Assembly: GCA_900552735.1 (NCBI GenBank)
Contig: USBA01000013.1
Span: forward strand, 1-20,241
Origin: an uncultured Collinsella sp.
GTDB lineage: Bacteria; Actinomycetota; Coriobacteriia; Coriobacteriales; Coriobacteriaceae
DNA length: 20,241 nt
Direction of reading: 5' to 3'
Shown: positions 1-8,279 of the stretch, piece by piece
Layout: every line of letters begins with the position of its first letter
Position numbering within the stretch: the first letter of the stretch is position 1
Program-made: the position numbers and the translations under genes
Notes under the pieces: generated by a model
Seen by the model: only the letters and a program-made list of their open reading frames with translations
Told to the model about the DNA's origin: nothing
Database searches by the model: none

Positions 1-70
1 TACAGCCGGCGATATCGTCGGTCAAGCGCTCGTAGACCGCATTGAGGCTTTTTGCAGATGTCAGACCACT
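1..70. other. window edge, no complete gene
   Basis: These bases lie downstream of the stop of the small secreted-protein gene. On the minus strand the frame of that gene stays open past its TAG to the window edge and reads as a 23-residue peptide containing LNAVYERLTDDIAG. No start codon with a ribosome binding site is visible here, so I do not call a gene; see the finding on this frame. Confidence 0.5.
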
Positions 71-547
71 CTACTTCGATTTGTCGGCACCATCGGAATG
101 CTCACCGTTGCCGCCCGAAAGCGCATCATAGAGATAGATGTAGTGACCCTTACCGAAATCCTTCTCAAAGCCCTTGCCGGCGTGGTCCCAATACAAAAAG
201 TCCCCGGAGTCGTCGCCTCCACCATAGCCAAGGATGTTATAGGCTAGCGATGCCCAGTTGGGCAGCACCTTTTTGACGGCGGCCGTGTAGAACGAGACGT
301 TGTCGTACATCGAGGTACGGCCCTCGAGCTTGCCGTCATCGATATCTACAAACGTGCAGTCGCGATCGTTGACTGTAATGGTGAGCGGGTTGACCACATC
401 GCCATAGAGCTCGTCGCGCGAATCATCCTGAAGGGCGAAACCGGCTGTCGGCATCCCGCAAAGCGCCGTGACCGCAACGACCACCCAGCACAGGGTCATA
501 TGTGCTCCCCGACGCGCTCGTTGCAAATACCTGGTGAGGTTTTTCAT
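71..547 (-). CDS. small secreted protein of unknown function
   Basis: I do not recognise this 158-residue protein. The N-terminus has basic residues (MKNLTRYLQRARRGAH), a hydrophobic core and a likely signal-peptidase site after AGFA, so export is likely. The mature part is acidic and glycine rich, with no cysteine pattern of an enzyme, and includes DFGKGHYIYLYDALSGG. The ATG at 547 is preferred over an in-frame codon 8 residues upstream because GGGAGG lies 7 bases before it. It lies just downstream of the ppdK terminator and is probably its own unit, although I see no clear promoter. The reading frame stays open after the TAG, so the gene could be a truncated form of a longer protein. Confidence 0.6.
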   Translation of the reverse strand: MKNLTRYLQRARRGAHMTLCWVVVAVTALCGMPTAGFALQDDSRDELYGDVVNPLTITVNDRDCTFVDIDDGKLEGRTSMYDNVSFYTAAVKKVLPNWASLAYNILGYGGGDDSGDFLYWDHAGKGFEKDFGKGHYIYLYDALSGGNGEHSDGADKSK

Positions 548-563
548 CGCAGTCCTCCCGTCA

Positions 564-585
564 GTTGACAATGTATTGAATCAAC
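564..585. repeat. imperfect palindrome upstream of the secreted-protein gene
   Basis: Arms GTTGA and TCAAC enclose CAAT-GT-ATTG, giving a near-continuous 22-base dyad with one offset. It lies about 17 bases upstream of the start codon at 547 and overlaps the U-tract side of the ppdK terminator. It could be an operator, but no regulator is identifiable. Confidence 0.25.
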
Positions 586-622
586 GTAAAACGCCGCCGC
601 GTCCACAGGGGTCGCGACGGCG
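585..622 (-). terminator. intrinsic terminator of ppdK
   Basis: On the minus strand CGCCGUCGCG pairs with CGCGGCGGCG (ten pairs, one of them G-U) around an 11-base loop at 602-612, followed directly by UUUU (588-591). It begins about 40 bases after the ppdK stop codon. The G-U pair exists only on the minus strand, which supports this orientation. Confidence 0.7.
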
Positions 623-662
623 CGAAGGGGGGCGAAAAAGGCGCAAATGGAACGCGACTCGG

Positions 663-3413
663 TTAAGCGGAACGCTTAGCCTCGAGCTTGGCCTGGGCGG
701 CAGCCAGGCGCGCGAGGGGTACGCGATAGGGCGAGCAGGACACGTAGTCCACATCGGCCACGTTAAACAGGCCCTTGATGGACTTGGGGTCGCCGCCGTG
801 CTCGCCGCACACGCCAAAGTGCATATCGGGGTTGGTAGCACGACCCTTCTCGACGGCCATGCGCACCAGCTCGAGTACCGCCGAGTCGATGGTCTCGAAG
901 GGGTTGTCCTTCAGGATCTTCTTGTGCATGTACAGAGGGATGAACTTGGCCTCGGCATCGTCACGAGAGAAGCCGAAGGTCGTCTGAGTAAGGTCGTTGG
1001 TGCCAAAGCAGAAGAAGTCGGCGTGCTGCGCGATCTCGTCGGCAACCATGCAGGCACGCGGCAGCTCGAGCATCGTGCCCACGGGAATATTGAGCTCGAC
1101 GCCCTCCTCGGCGGAAACCTCGGCGATCACGCGCTCGATGACTTCGCGAGTCTGAACGTGCTCGGCCGTAATGGAAACGAGCGGAACCATGATCTCGGGG
1201 CGCGGGTCGACGCCCTCCTTGATAAGTCGAGCAGCAGCCGTGGCCACGGCGCGAACCTGCATGAGCGGCAGATCGCTAAAGACGACGGACAGGCGCACAC
1301 CGCGCAGGCCGAGCATGGGGTTCGACTCGACTATGCCGTCGATACGGCGCAGGCGGGCACGCAGGGCGGCAAGCTCTTCCTCGCTGGCGCCAGCGGCTTC
1401 CTTCTTGGTGATGGCGACCTCGAGCTCACGCGGATTATCCAGGAACTCGTGCAGCGGCGGATCGAGCAGGCGAACGACCACATCGCGACCGGACATGGTC
1501 TTGAACATCGCCAGGAAGTCCTCGGTCTGAACCTTGAGCAGGTCGGCGAGGGCCTGCTGCTTCACGGCCTCATCGTCGGACAGGATGAAGCTCTGGATGA
1601 TGTTCTTGCGATCGCCCAGAAACATGTGCTCGGTGCGGCACAGGCCGATGGCCTCGGCGCCAAACTCGAGCGCGAGCTCTGCGTCCTCGGGATTGTCGGC
1701 GTTGACGCGCACATGGTTGGCGTGGCCACAGGTCTCGTCCAGACGGATCTCGTCGGCCCAGGACAGGATGGTGTCCAGGTCGCCGGTGAGCTCGGCCGAA
1801 ACCAGATCGGCAGCGCCGTCGACGACGATACCCTGGGTGCCGTCGATGGAGATGACATCGCCCTCATGCAGCACGCGGTCGCTGCCCTCGATGCGCACGA
1901 CCTTCTCGGCGGCGTCGATATGGAAGCGCTCGACGCCGCAGACGCAGGGCGTGCCCATACCGCGAGCGATAACGGCGGCATGGCTCGTCTTGCCACCATG
2001 GCTGGTCAGGATGCCCTCGGCGGCAACCATGCCCTTCAGGTCGTCGGGGTTGGTCTCCCAGCGGACCAGAATGACCTTATGGCCTTCGGCAGAACGCGCG
2101 ACGGCGTCATCGCTCGAGAACACAACCTCGCCCACGGCGGCACCGGGGCTGGCGTTAAGACCGCAGGCCAGCGCCTCGCACTTCTTGGAGGCATCGAACT
2201 GCGGATGCAGGAGCTGGTCGAGCTGCGCGGGATCGATGCGGCTCACGGCCTCCTCGCGGGTGATCAGACCCTCCTCGACCATTTCGATGGCGATGCGCAG
2301 GGCGGCGGTAGCAGTGCGCTTGCCCACGCGGGTCTGGAGCATCCAGAGCTTTCCCTGCTCGATAGTGAACTCGATATCGCACATATCGCGGTAATGATCC
2401 TCGAGTGTCAGGAACACGCGCTCGAGTTCCTCACCTGCAGACTCGAGGCCCGGAGTGGCTTTGAGGTCGGCGATGGGCTCGGTGTTGCGGATGCCGGCGA
2501 CGACATCCTCGCCCTGGGCATTAACCAATAAGTCACCATAGAACTCCTTGGTGCCGTCGGCCGGGTTGCGCGTAAAAGCGACGCCGGTCGCAGAGGTCTC
2601 CCCCTTGTTGCCAAAGGCCATAGCCTGCACGTTGACGGCGGTGCCGAGCTCGTCAGAAATGCCATGCTGCTTGCGGTAGATGCAGGCGCGCTCGTTCATC
2701 CAGCTGCCAAAGACGGCCTGGATGGCAAGGCGCAGCTGGAGCTCCGGATCGTGCGGGAAGACGGGCTTGCCATCAGGGACCTCGAGCTCGGGATACAGGG
2801 CGGCCTCGACGTTGTCGGAGAAGATGCTCTTAAAGGTCTCGACGAGCTCCTGCAGGTCTTCGGCCGAAAGCTCGGAATCGACACGAACGCCGGCGACCAA
2901 GCGGGCCTGAGTCAGGGCGTTCTCGAACAGGTCGGCGTCAACACCCATAACGACGTTGGAGAACATCTGGATAAAGCGGCGGTAGCTATCCCAGGCAAAA
3001 CGCGGGTTTTGCGTCTGGGCGATGAGACCCTGGACAGAATCGTCGTTGAGGCCCAAGTTGAGGACCGTGTCCATCATGCCGGGCATGGAGAACGGAGCGC
3101 CCGAGCGAACCGACACGAGCAGCGGATCGGAGGCGTCGCCGAGCTTCTTGCCGCAGCGAGCCTCGAGGTCGGCCTCGGCGGCAACGATCTCATCAAGTGC
3201 GCCTTCGGGCCAGAGGTTGCCGGCACCGGAGTACTCGACACAGGTCTGGCAGGTAATGGTAAAGCCACCGGGAACCGGCAGGCCGATGCGGCTCATCTCG
3301 GCAAGGTTTGCGCCCTTGCCGCCAAGCACAAAGTTCATGGACTTGTCGCCCTCAGTGACACAGGTGCCCTGGGCGTCGGTTCCAAAACGGTAAACCCTCT
3401 TGCAATCGCTCAC
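663..3413 (-). CDS. ppdK: pyruvate, phosphate dikinase
   Basis: This 916-residue protein interconverts pyruvate, ATP and phosphate with phosphoenolpyruvate, AMP and pyrophosphate in the cytoplasm. The N-terminal ATP-grasp part begins with LGGKGANLAEM (about residues 30-40). The swivelling phosphohistidine domain has GGKTSHAAVIARG with the catalytic His at 478 and the neighbouring Thr476, the residue type phosphorylated by the regulatory protein. The C-terminal PEP/pyruvate barrel ends with CGEHGGDP, catalytic Cys at 869. Length is slightly above the usual 870-910. The start is GTG at 3413, with an AGGGGAAG-type site before it; the nearest ATG would remove part of the conserved N-terminus. The gene for its regulator lies 298 bases upstream on the same strand, and a terminator follows. 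Confidence 0.97.
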   Translation of the reverse strand: MSDCKRVYRFGTDAQGTCVTEGDKSMNFVLGGKGANLAEMSRIGLPVPGGFTITCQTCVEYSGAGNLWPEGALDEIVAAEADLEARCGKKLGDASDPLLVSVRSGAPFSMPGMMDTVLNLGLNDDSVQGLIAQTQNPRFAWDSYRRFIQMFSNVVMGVDADLFENALTQARLVAGVRVDSELSAEDLQELVETFKSIFSDNVEAALYPELEVPDGKPVFPHDPELQLRLAIQAVFGSWMNERACIYRKQHGISDELGTAVNVQAMAFGNKGETSATGVAFTRNPADGTKEFYGDLLVNAQGEDVVAGIRNTEPIADLKATPGLESAGEELERVFLTLEDHYRDMCDIEFTIEQGKLWMLQTRVGKRTATAALRIAIEMVEEGLITREEAVSRIDPAQLDQLLHPQFDASKKCEALACGLNASPGAAVGEVVFSSDDAVARSAEGHKVILVRWETNPDDLKGMVAAEGILTSHGGKTSHAAVIARGMGTPCVCGVERFHIDAAEKVVRIEGSDRVLHEGDVISIDGTQGIVVDGAADLVSAELTGDLDTILSWADEIRLDETCGHANHVRVNADNPEDAELALEFGAEAIGLCRTEHMFLGDRKNIIQSFILSDDEAVKQQALADLLKVQTEDFLAMFKTMSGRDVVVRLLDPPLHEFLDNPRELEVAITKKEAAGASEEELAALRARLRRIDGIVESNPMLGLRGVRLSVVFSDLPLMQVRAVATAAARLIKEGVDPRPEIMVPLVSITAEHVQTREVIERVIAEVSAEEGVELNIPVGTMLELPRACMVADEIAQHADFFCFGTNDLTQTTFGFSRDDAEAKFIPLYMHKKILKDNPFETIDSAVLELVRMAVEKGRATNPDMHFGVCGEHGGDPKSIKGLFNVADVDYVSCSPYRVPLARLAAAQAKLEAKRSA

Positions 3414-3711
3414 GATACTTCCCCTTCCATGCGCTCTCGCGCACGACCGTGGTGACGAATCGACCCGCCGGATGCGGGCCGTGAGGGAACTATACGGCGG
3501 ACGTTGAGCGGGCTTGCGTAGAGGGCGAGGGGTTTGGTAAACGTGATAAATGCGGCGGTAAACGGTAGGTAAAGGTGGTTACCTTATGAAGATACCACTG
3601 CAAGAAAATTGCAGGTCAAATGCAAGTTCTTTGCTAAATCGCTTTACCAATATCGTGCATTATTTTTAGATAGTATTTTAAGGCCGGTGAATTTTTAGCT
3701 ACCCCAATGAG
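3414..3711 (-). promoter_or_regulatory. non-coding upstream region of ppdK
   Basis: This is a stretch without a gene, and its part from about 3530 to 3700 is much more AT rich than its surroundings. It holds a perfect dyad CTGCAA-gaaaa-TTGCAG at 3598-3614, a further TGCAAG at 3621-3626, direct repeats GGTAAACG at 3536-3543 and 3557-3564 and GGTAAAGG at 3568-3575, and a dyad AAGGT-ggtt-ACCTT nearby. A TATAGT hexamer (minus strand, 3489-3494) could be a -10 box giving a leader of about 70 bases, but no good -35 accompanies it. No convincing terminator of the upstream gene is present, so readthrough from yqfL is possible. Its role as a control region is inference from position and structure. Confidence 0.5.
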
Positions 3712-4587
3712 TTAGCTTTGCTGACCTCGGCGGGCGGCGCGGCGGGCACGGGCTTCTTGGATTTCCATCAAATGACCGATGATCTCGGAGGCGCTCTCCT
3801 CAATCGCTTTGCCATCGGTACGCACCACAAAGCAGCCCAGACGCTTCATGAGGGCACGGGCTTCCTCGAGCTCGCTGCGCACGCTCTCGGGCTCGGCATA
3901 GGAGCCGGCGACGGCGCGAGCATAGTCATCGCCCAAGCGGCTATCGCGAATCTCAGAGATCACATCGACAGTCGAAATCAGACCAAACAACCGCATCGGG
4001 TCGACCTTGTAAATCGACTTCGGCGGCTCCATGCCATGGGCCAACGGAACATTGGCAACCTTGTAACCCTGATAGGCCAAATACATCGACAGCGGCGTCT
4101 TGGACGTGCGCGATACGCCCAGCAGCACGATATCTGCCCCCGAAAGGTCGTCGCAGCCGCGCCCATCATCGTGCTCAACGAAATACTCCATGGCCTCGAT
4201 GCGATGGAAATAGCGGTCATCGGTCCTGTGAATCACGCCCGCGACGCCCTTGGGCGGCACACCGATGAGCGATGACAGCACGGCAAGTGTCGGACCGATC
4301 AGGTCGACCGAACGGATATGAAGCATGCCCAGGTAATCGAGTACGCGGGCGCGAAGCGCCGGATCGACAATGGTGTGGAACACGGCAATATCACGATGGT
4401 CCGCATCGACGCGCGGACCCACAAACGACTTGACCTGCTCCACCGAGTTCACCTTGGGCAGGCGCAAGAGACGAAAAGCCCCTTCATCAAATTGCCCGGA
4501 CGCCGCAAGCACCACCTCACAAGCGGTATCACCGAGCGAGTCGGAGATAACGATAACGGTGGGACGAGCGGTGACCGGGCAATCCAT
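3712..4587 (-). CDS. yqfL: PPDK regulatory protein (kinase/pyrophosphorylase, DUF299 family)
   Basis: This 291-residue protein belongs to the bifunctional family that inactivates PPDK by ADP-dependent phosphorylation of a threonine next to the catalytic histidine and reactivates it by phosphate-dependent dephosphorylation. Visible family marks are the opening VIVISDSLGDTA (residues 11-22), HRTDDRYFHRIEAMEYFVEHDDG (around 120-142, given here by its key HR and EAMEY) and the P-loop GVSRTSKT at 157-164. The ATG at 4587 has AGGAG 7 bases upstream. It lies 34 bases downstream of glyS and upstream of its presumed target ppdK, which fits the assignment. The C-terminus is basic and arginine rich. The PEP synthase regulator is a relative, but the neighbour ppdK favours the PPDK version. 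Confidence 0.93.
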   Translation of the reverse strand: MDCPVTARPTVIVISDSLGDTACEVVLAASGQFDEGAFRLLRLPKVNSVEQVKSFVGPRVDADHRDIAVFHTIVDPALRARVLDYLGMLHIRSVDLIGPTLAVLSSLIGVPPKGVAGVIHRTDDRYFHRIEAMEYFVEHDDGRGCDDLSGADIVLLGVSRTSKTPLSMYLAYQGYKVANVPLAHGMEPPKSIYKVDPMRLFGLISTVDVISEIRDSRLGDDYARAVAGSYAEPESVRSELEEARALMKRLGCFVVRTDGKAIEESASEIIGHLMEIQEARARRAARRGQQS

Positions 4588-4621
4588 GCGGGGCTCCTTT
4601 TGCGCTTACGCGCAGGCTGGC

Positions 4622-6718
4622 TTACTTTTTGCGGGCAAGCTCACCGATGTTGGCGATGCCGGAGAAAACGGCCTCGAAGCGGTTGAGCAGCTTAAGGCGA
4701 TTATCGCGGAGCTGCTCGTCCTTGTCCATGACCATAACCTCGTCGAAGAAACGGTCGATGGGCGCGCGCAGGGCGGCCAGAGCGGCAAACGCGGCAGGAT
4801 AATCCTCGGCGGCGAGAGCGGCGTCGACGGCGGTCTGAGCGGCCTCGGAGGCATCGGCAAGCGCAAGCTCGACCTCGCCCATCAGGGCGCGATCGTACTC
4901 CGCGCCCAGCTCGGGCTTGGAGATGTGCGCCGCGCGGGCGTAGGCGGTTGCCAGGTTGTCGAAGGTCTCGGCGTCGTTCTTGCGGGCCTCATCGAGGGCG
5001 GCGCAGCGGGCGAAGAAGAGCGACGGGGCAATGATGTGCACCGCGGAGACGGCGGCAACGGTGTCGGCCGGAATCTTCTCGTCGCGGGCCATGCTCACCA
5101 GACGGCCGTGGAAGAAGTCACGAACCTGCTGGGCGACCTCGGCGGCGTCGAACTCAATGCCCTGCTCGCTATAGAGCTCGAGCGCAAAGTCGATGAGCGA
5201 CGTGGGGTCGATCGGCAGACGGTCGCGCAGGATGTTGATGATGCCGATGGCGGCGCGACGCAGCGCGTACGGGTCGGACGAGCCGGTCGGGGGCTCGCCG
5301 ATGGCAAAGATACCCGCAATGGTATCGAGCTTGTCGGCACAGGCCACGATGCAGCCAGCGGTGCCCTCGGGCAGCTCATCGCCGGCAAAGCGGGGACGAT
5401 AGTGATCGCGAATGGCGTGGGCGACCTCGTCGTTCTCCCCCATCGCGGAAGCGTAATAACCGCCCATAACGCCCTGCTGGCTCGTGAACTCAACGACGGC
5501 GTTGGATACAAGGTCGGCCTTGCACAGGTGAGCGGCGCGAGCGGCATCGGCGGCAAGGTGGGCGCCCAGATGGGCCTCGCGGGCGATGGCGAGCGCGAGC
5601 TGCTCAATACGCTCGGACTTGGCGAGCACGCTACCGAGCTTCTCCTGGAAGGCGACCTTGGCCAGACGCTCACGGAACTCGTCGAGGGAAATCTTCAGGT
5701 CCTCCTCGTAGAAGAACTTGGCATCGTCCAGACGGGCACGCACGACGCGCTCGTTGCCGTCGATCACGCGCTCGGCGTTCTCGGGCTTGCTGTTGGAGAC
5801 GACCACGAACTCACGCGTGAGCTTGCCCTCGCCGTCATAGATCGGGAAGTAGCGCTGGTTGGTGAGCATGGACTCGCAGATGATCTCGTGCGGGACCTTG
5901 AGGAACTCCTCATCAAAGGTACCGACGAGCACCGTCGGCCACTCGCAGAGGTTAATGACCTCCTCAAAGACCTTCTTGGGCGTGTCGACATGACAGCCGG
6001 GGCGAGCGGCCTCGACCTCGGCGATACCGGCAAGAATGGCCTCACGGCGACGCTCGGCAGAAAGCACGCCGGCGTCCTCGAGCACCTGCTCGTAGACGGC
6101 GGGGCTGGCGACCACATGGTCACCAGGGCCAAGTACGCGATGACCACGCGTGGTGTTGCCACTCGTCACGTCGGCAAACGACACGGGCACAACATCCTCG
6201 CCCAAAAGGCAGCAGATCCAGCGGACCGGACGAACAAAGGTCGCATGCTCGTGACCCCAACGCTGGCTGCGGTAGTTGGGCCACTGCAGGCCGGCGATGG
6301 TCTTCTCGCACAGAGCGGTCAGAATCGGCGTAGCCGGTGCGGAGGGAATGTTCTTCTCGGCGAACACATACTCGCGACCGTCAGTGTCCTCGCGACGGAC
6401 CAGGTCCTCGGCAGCCACACCGCACTTGCGAGCGAAGCCCTGGGCGGCCTTGGTGGCGTTGCCGTCGGCATCAAAGGCAATGTTTGCCGCGGGACCACGC
6501 TTGACCTCGTGAACCTCATCGGTCGCGGTGGCGACGTCGGCCACGAGCGCAGCCAGACGACGCGGGCTCGAGATCACGCGGACCTCGCCGTGGGCCAGGC
6601 CGGCCTCGTCGAGACCCTTGGCAATCATGGTGCCAAGCTGCTTGACGGCATTGTTCAGCGGTGCAGAGGGCATTTCCTCCGTACCGATCTCAAACAGGAA
6701 ATCCTTAGCGTCTGCCAT
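4622..6718 (-). CDS. glyS: glycine--tRNA ligase, beta subunit
   Basis: The 698-residue beta subunit of the two-subunit (alpha2beta2) glycyl-tRNA synthetase recognises tRNA-Gly and works with the alpha subunit that forms the glycyl adenylate. It opens with the family pattern FLFEIGTEEMPSA and has VISSPRRLAALV near residue 48; the C-terminal third carries the helical anticodon-binding (DALR-type) region. Length is typical. The ATG at 6718 lies 3 bases after the glyQ stop (TAAGCCATG), so the two are translationally coupled; a GAGGTGG site lies in the end of glyQ. Confidence 0.97.
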   Translation of the reverse strand: MADAKDFLFEIGTEEMPSAPLNNAVKQLGTMIAKGLDEAGLAHGEVRVISSPRRLAALVADVATATDEVHEVKRGPAANIAFDADGNATKAAQGFARKCGVAAEDLVRREDTDGREYVFAEKNIPSAPATPILTALCEKTIAGLQWPNYRSQRWGHEHATFVRPVRWICCLLGEDVVPVSFADVTSGNTTRGHRVLGPGDHVVASPAVYEQVLEDAGVLSAERRREAILAGIAEVEAARPGCHVDTPKKVFEEVINLCEWPTVLVGTFDEEFLKVPHEIICESMLTNQRYFPIYDGEGKLTREFVVVSNSKPENAERVIDGNERVVRARLDDAKFFYEEDLKISLDEFRERLAKVAFQEKLGSVLAKSERIEQLALAIAREAHLGAHLAADAARAAHLCKADLVSNAVVEFTSQQGVMGGYYASAMGENDEVAHAIRDHYRPRFAGDELPEGTAGCIVACADKLDTIAGIFAIGEPPTGSSDPYALRRAAIGIINILRDRLPIDPTSLIDFALELYSEQGIEFDAAEVAQQVRDFFHGRLVSMARDEKIPADTVAAVSAVHIIAPSLFFARCAALDEARKNDAETFDNLATAYARAAHISKPELGAEYDRALMGEVELALADASEAAQTAVDAALAAEDYPAAFAALAALRAPIDRFFDEVMVMDKDEQLRDNRLKLLNRFEAVFSGIANIGELARKK

Positions 6719-6721
6719 GGC

Positions 6722-7633
6722 TTACGCCACCTCGCCTTCCTGGTCGGCATTCTCGTTGACTCCAGCGACCTCGGCCATATAGGCCTCGCAGCACGCCTTG
6801 GCGACGGCGCGGACGCGCAGGATGTAGTTAGCACGCTCGACCGCGGACAGCGCACCGCGAGCATCGAGCAGGTTGAAGGCATGGCTGCACTTCATGACGC
6901 AGTCGTAAGCGGGCAGCGGCAGCTTGCGCTCAAGGCAGGAGTGGCACTCGGCCTCGTAGTCGTCAAACTTCTGACGCATCATCTCGACGTTGGCGACCTC
7001 AAAGTTGTAGGCGCTAAACTCGCGCTCGTTCTCCAGGAACACGTCGCCATAGGTCATCGGCGTGCCATCGGGCAGATAGCTCCACACCAGGTCGTAGACG
7101 GAGTTGACGCCCTGAGCGTACATGGCGATGCGCTCCAGACCATAGGTAATCTCGACGGGCACAGGGTCGACCTCGATGCCGCCCACCTGCTGGAAGTACG
7201 TAAACTGCGTGACCTCCATGCCGTTGAGCCAGACCTCCCAGCCAAGGCCCCAGGCGCCCAGCGTCGGGCTCTCCCAGTCGTCCTCGACAAAACGACCGTC
7301 ATGGTCGTTGGGGTCCAGACCGATAGCGGCAAGAGACCCCAGGTAGAGCTCCTGGGCGTTGACCGGCGAGGGCTTGATGAGCACCTGGAACTGATAGTAG
7401 TGCTGCATGCGGTTGGGGTTCTCGCCGTAGCGGCCGTCGGCGGGACGGCGGCAAGGCTGCGCATAGCAGGTGCGCCACTCGGCGGGACCGAGCGAGCGCA
7501 GCGTGGTCGCGGTATGGAAGGTACCGGCACCGACCTCGGAGTCATAGGGCTGCATAATGACGCAGCCCTGCTCGCCCCAGTACTGCTGGAGGCGCAGGAT
7601 GATGTCTTGGAAGGAAAGCGATGAAGCGTTCAT
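6722..7633 (-). CDS. glyQ: glycine--tRNA ligase, alpha subunit
   Basis: This 303-residue class II catalytic subunit activates glycine with ATP. Family features are LSFQDIILRLQQYWGEQGC at the N-terminus, EVGAGTFHTATTLRSLG, and the active-site region CYAQPCRRPADGRYGENPNR with the conserved arginines. Length agrees with the family (about 300). The ATG at 7633 has a GAGGGGAT site about ten bases upstream. It is the first gene of glyQ-glyS-yqfL and begins 80 bases after the lepB stop; the gap holds a tandem duplication and TATAGT hexamers but is too short for a T-box leader. Confidence 0.97.
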   Translation of the reverse strand: MNASSLSFQDIILRLQQYWGEQGCVIMQPYDSEVGAGTFHTATTLRSLGPAEWRTCYAQPCRRPADGRYGENPNRMQHYYQFQVLIKPSPVNAQELYLGSLAAIGLDPNDHDGRFVEDDWESPTLGAWGLGWEVWLNGMEVTQFTYFQQVGGIEVDPVPVEITYGLERIAMYAQGVNSVYDLVWSYLPDGTPMTYGDVFLENEREFSAYNFEVANVEMMRQKFDDYEAECHSCLERKLPLPAYDCVMKCSHAFNLLDARGALSAVERANYILRVRAVAKACCEAYMAEVAGVNENADQEGEVA

Positions 7634-7679
7634 GCCTCTAATATCCCCTCGTCGAAACGATTACACGGTTAGGTACTGT

Positions 7680-7721
7680 ACTATAGCGGTTTTTAGTCGA
7701 ACTATAGCGGTTTTTAGTCGA
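7680..7721. repeat. perfect 21-bp tandem duplication
   Basis: Two identical, directly adjacent 21-base copies occupy 7680-7700 and 7701-7721. The right copy contains the lepB stop codon (minus strand TAA at 7716-7714) and the left copy repeats it. Each copy carries the minus-strand hexamer TATAGT (at 7680-7685 and 7701-7706). The period is two helical turns. It could be a simple slippage duplication or part of the glyQ upstream region. Confidence 0.95.
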
Positions 7722-8277
7722 TAGTGCCGATGCGGTTGAGCGGCCAGTAGCGCACAAGCGCCACGGCGATCAAATCAGAGCGATCGACGGGACCAAAGTA
7801 GCGTGAGTCGGCAGAGTTTTCGCGGTTATCGCCCATCACCCACACGCACCCGTCGGGAACGGTGTAGGGATAGCTTACCTGAGCGCCGGGAGCCTGGACC
7901 GAAAGCGGCCAGCTCATGCCGGTCGTGTAGCCCTCGTCGAGCGCCTGGCCGTCAACGACCACCTTGCCGTCCTGAAGGTCGACCGTCTGGCCGGCCGTGG
8001 CAATAACACGCTTGACGAGAACATCGTGCTCGGAGGTGCCATCGGGGTTGTGGAACACCACGATATCGCCTTGGCTGACGGGCTGGCCGAGCTCAAGGCT
8101 CACCTTTTGCGCCAGGATCTGGTCGCCAATCTCGATCGTGGACTCCATGGACCCGGTGGGCACCACAAAGGGCTCGACCACAAACGAGCGAATCAAGAAG
8201 GTGGCGACCAATGCGATCGCGATGACCGCGATCCACTCAAAAGCGCCCCTCAACGCGGAATGCTGCGATGGAACCAT
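7714..8277 (-). CDS. lepB: signal peptidase I
   Basis: This 187-residue membrane protease removes signal peptides from exported proteins. One N-terminal membrane segment (residues about 15-34) is followed by the catalytic serine in PTGSMEST (Ser43), the general-base lysine in LVKRVIATAG (Lys89) and the late motif GDNRENSADSR (149-159). The ATG at 8277 is chosen because GGAG lies 5 bases before it; a GTG two codons upstream overlaps the trmD stop and has no usable spacing. It ends in a tandem-duplicated sequence. It is the last gene of the rpsP-khpA-rimM-trmD-lepB group, a common order in Gram-positive bacteria. Confidence 0.95.
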   Translation of the reverse strand: MVPSQHSALRGAFEWIAVIAIALVATFLIRSFVVEPFVVPTGSMESTIEIGDQILAQKVSLELGQPVSQGDIVVFHNPDGTSEHDVLVKRVIATAGQTVDLQDGKVVVDGQALDEGYTTGMSWPLSVQAPGAQVSYPYTVPDGCVWVMGDNRENSADSRYFGPVDRSDLIAVALVRYWPLNRIGTID

Positions 8278-8279
8278 TC

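Noticed and set aside
565..570. Perfect TTGACA on the plus strand
   Set aside because: No -10 hexamer lies 16-18 bases downstream and no plus-strand gene follows; it is part of the palindrome.
468..2531. 687-codon plus-strand open frame opposite ppdK
   Set aside because: Antisense shadow with the same biased composition; it also runs across a terminator and into the start of another gene.
4370..7624. 1084-codon plus-strand open frame opposite glyQ, glyS and part of yqfL
   Set aside because: It is the antisense shadow of three real genes in GC-rich DNA. Its translation is rich in Leu, Gly, Ala, Val, Asp and His without family motifs, and no ribosome binding site is seen.
7634..7713. T-box leader before glyQ
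   Set aside because: The gap is only 80 bases, holds a tandem duplication, and shows none of the conserved T-box antiterminator sequence.
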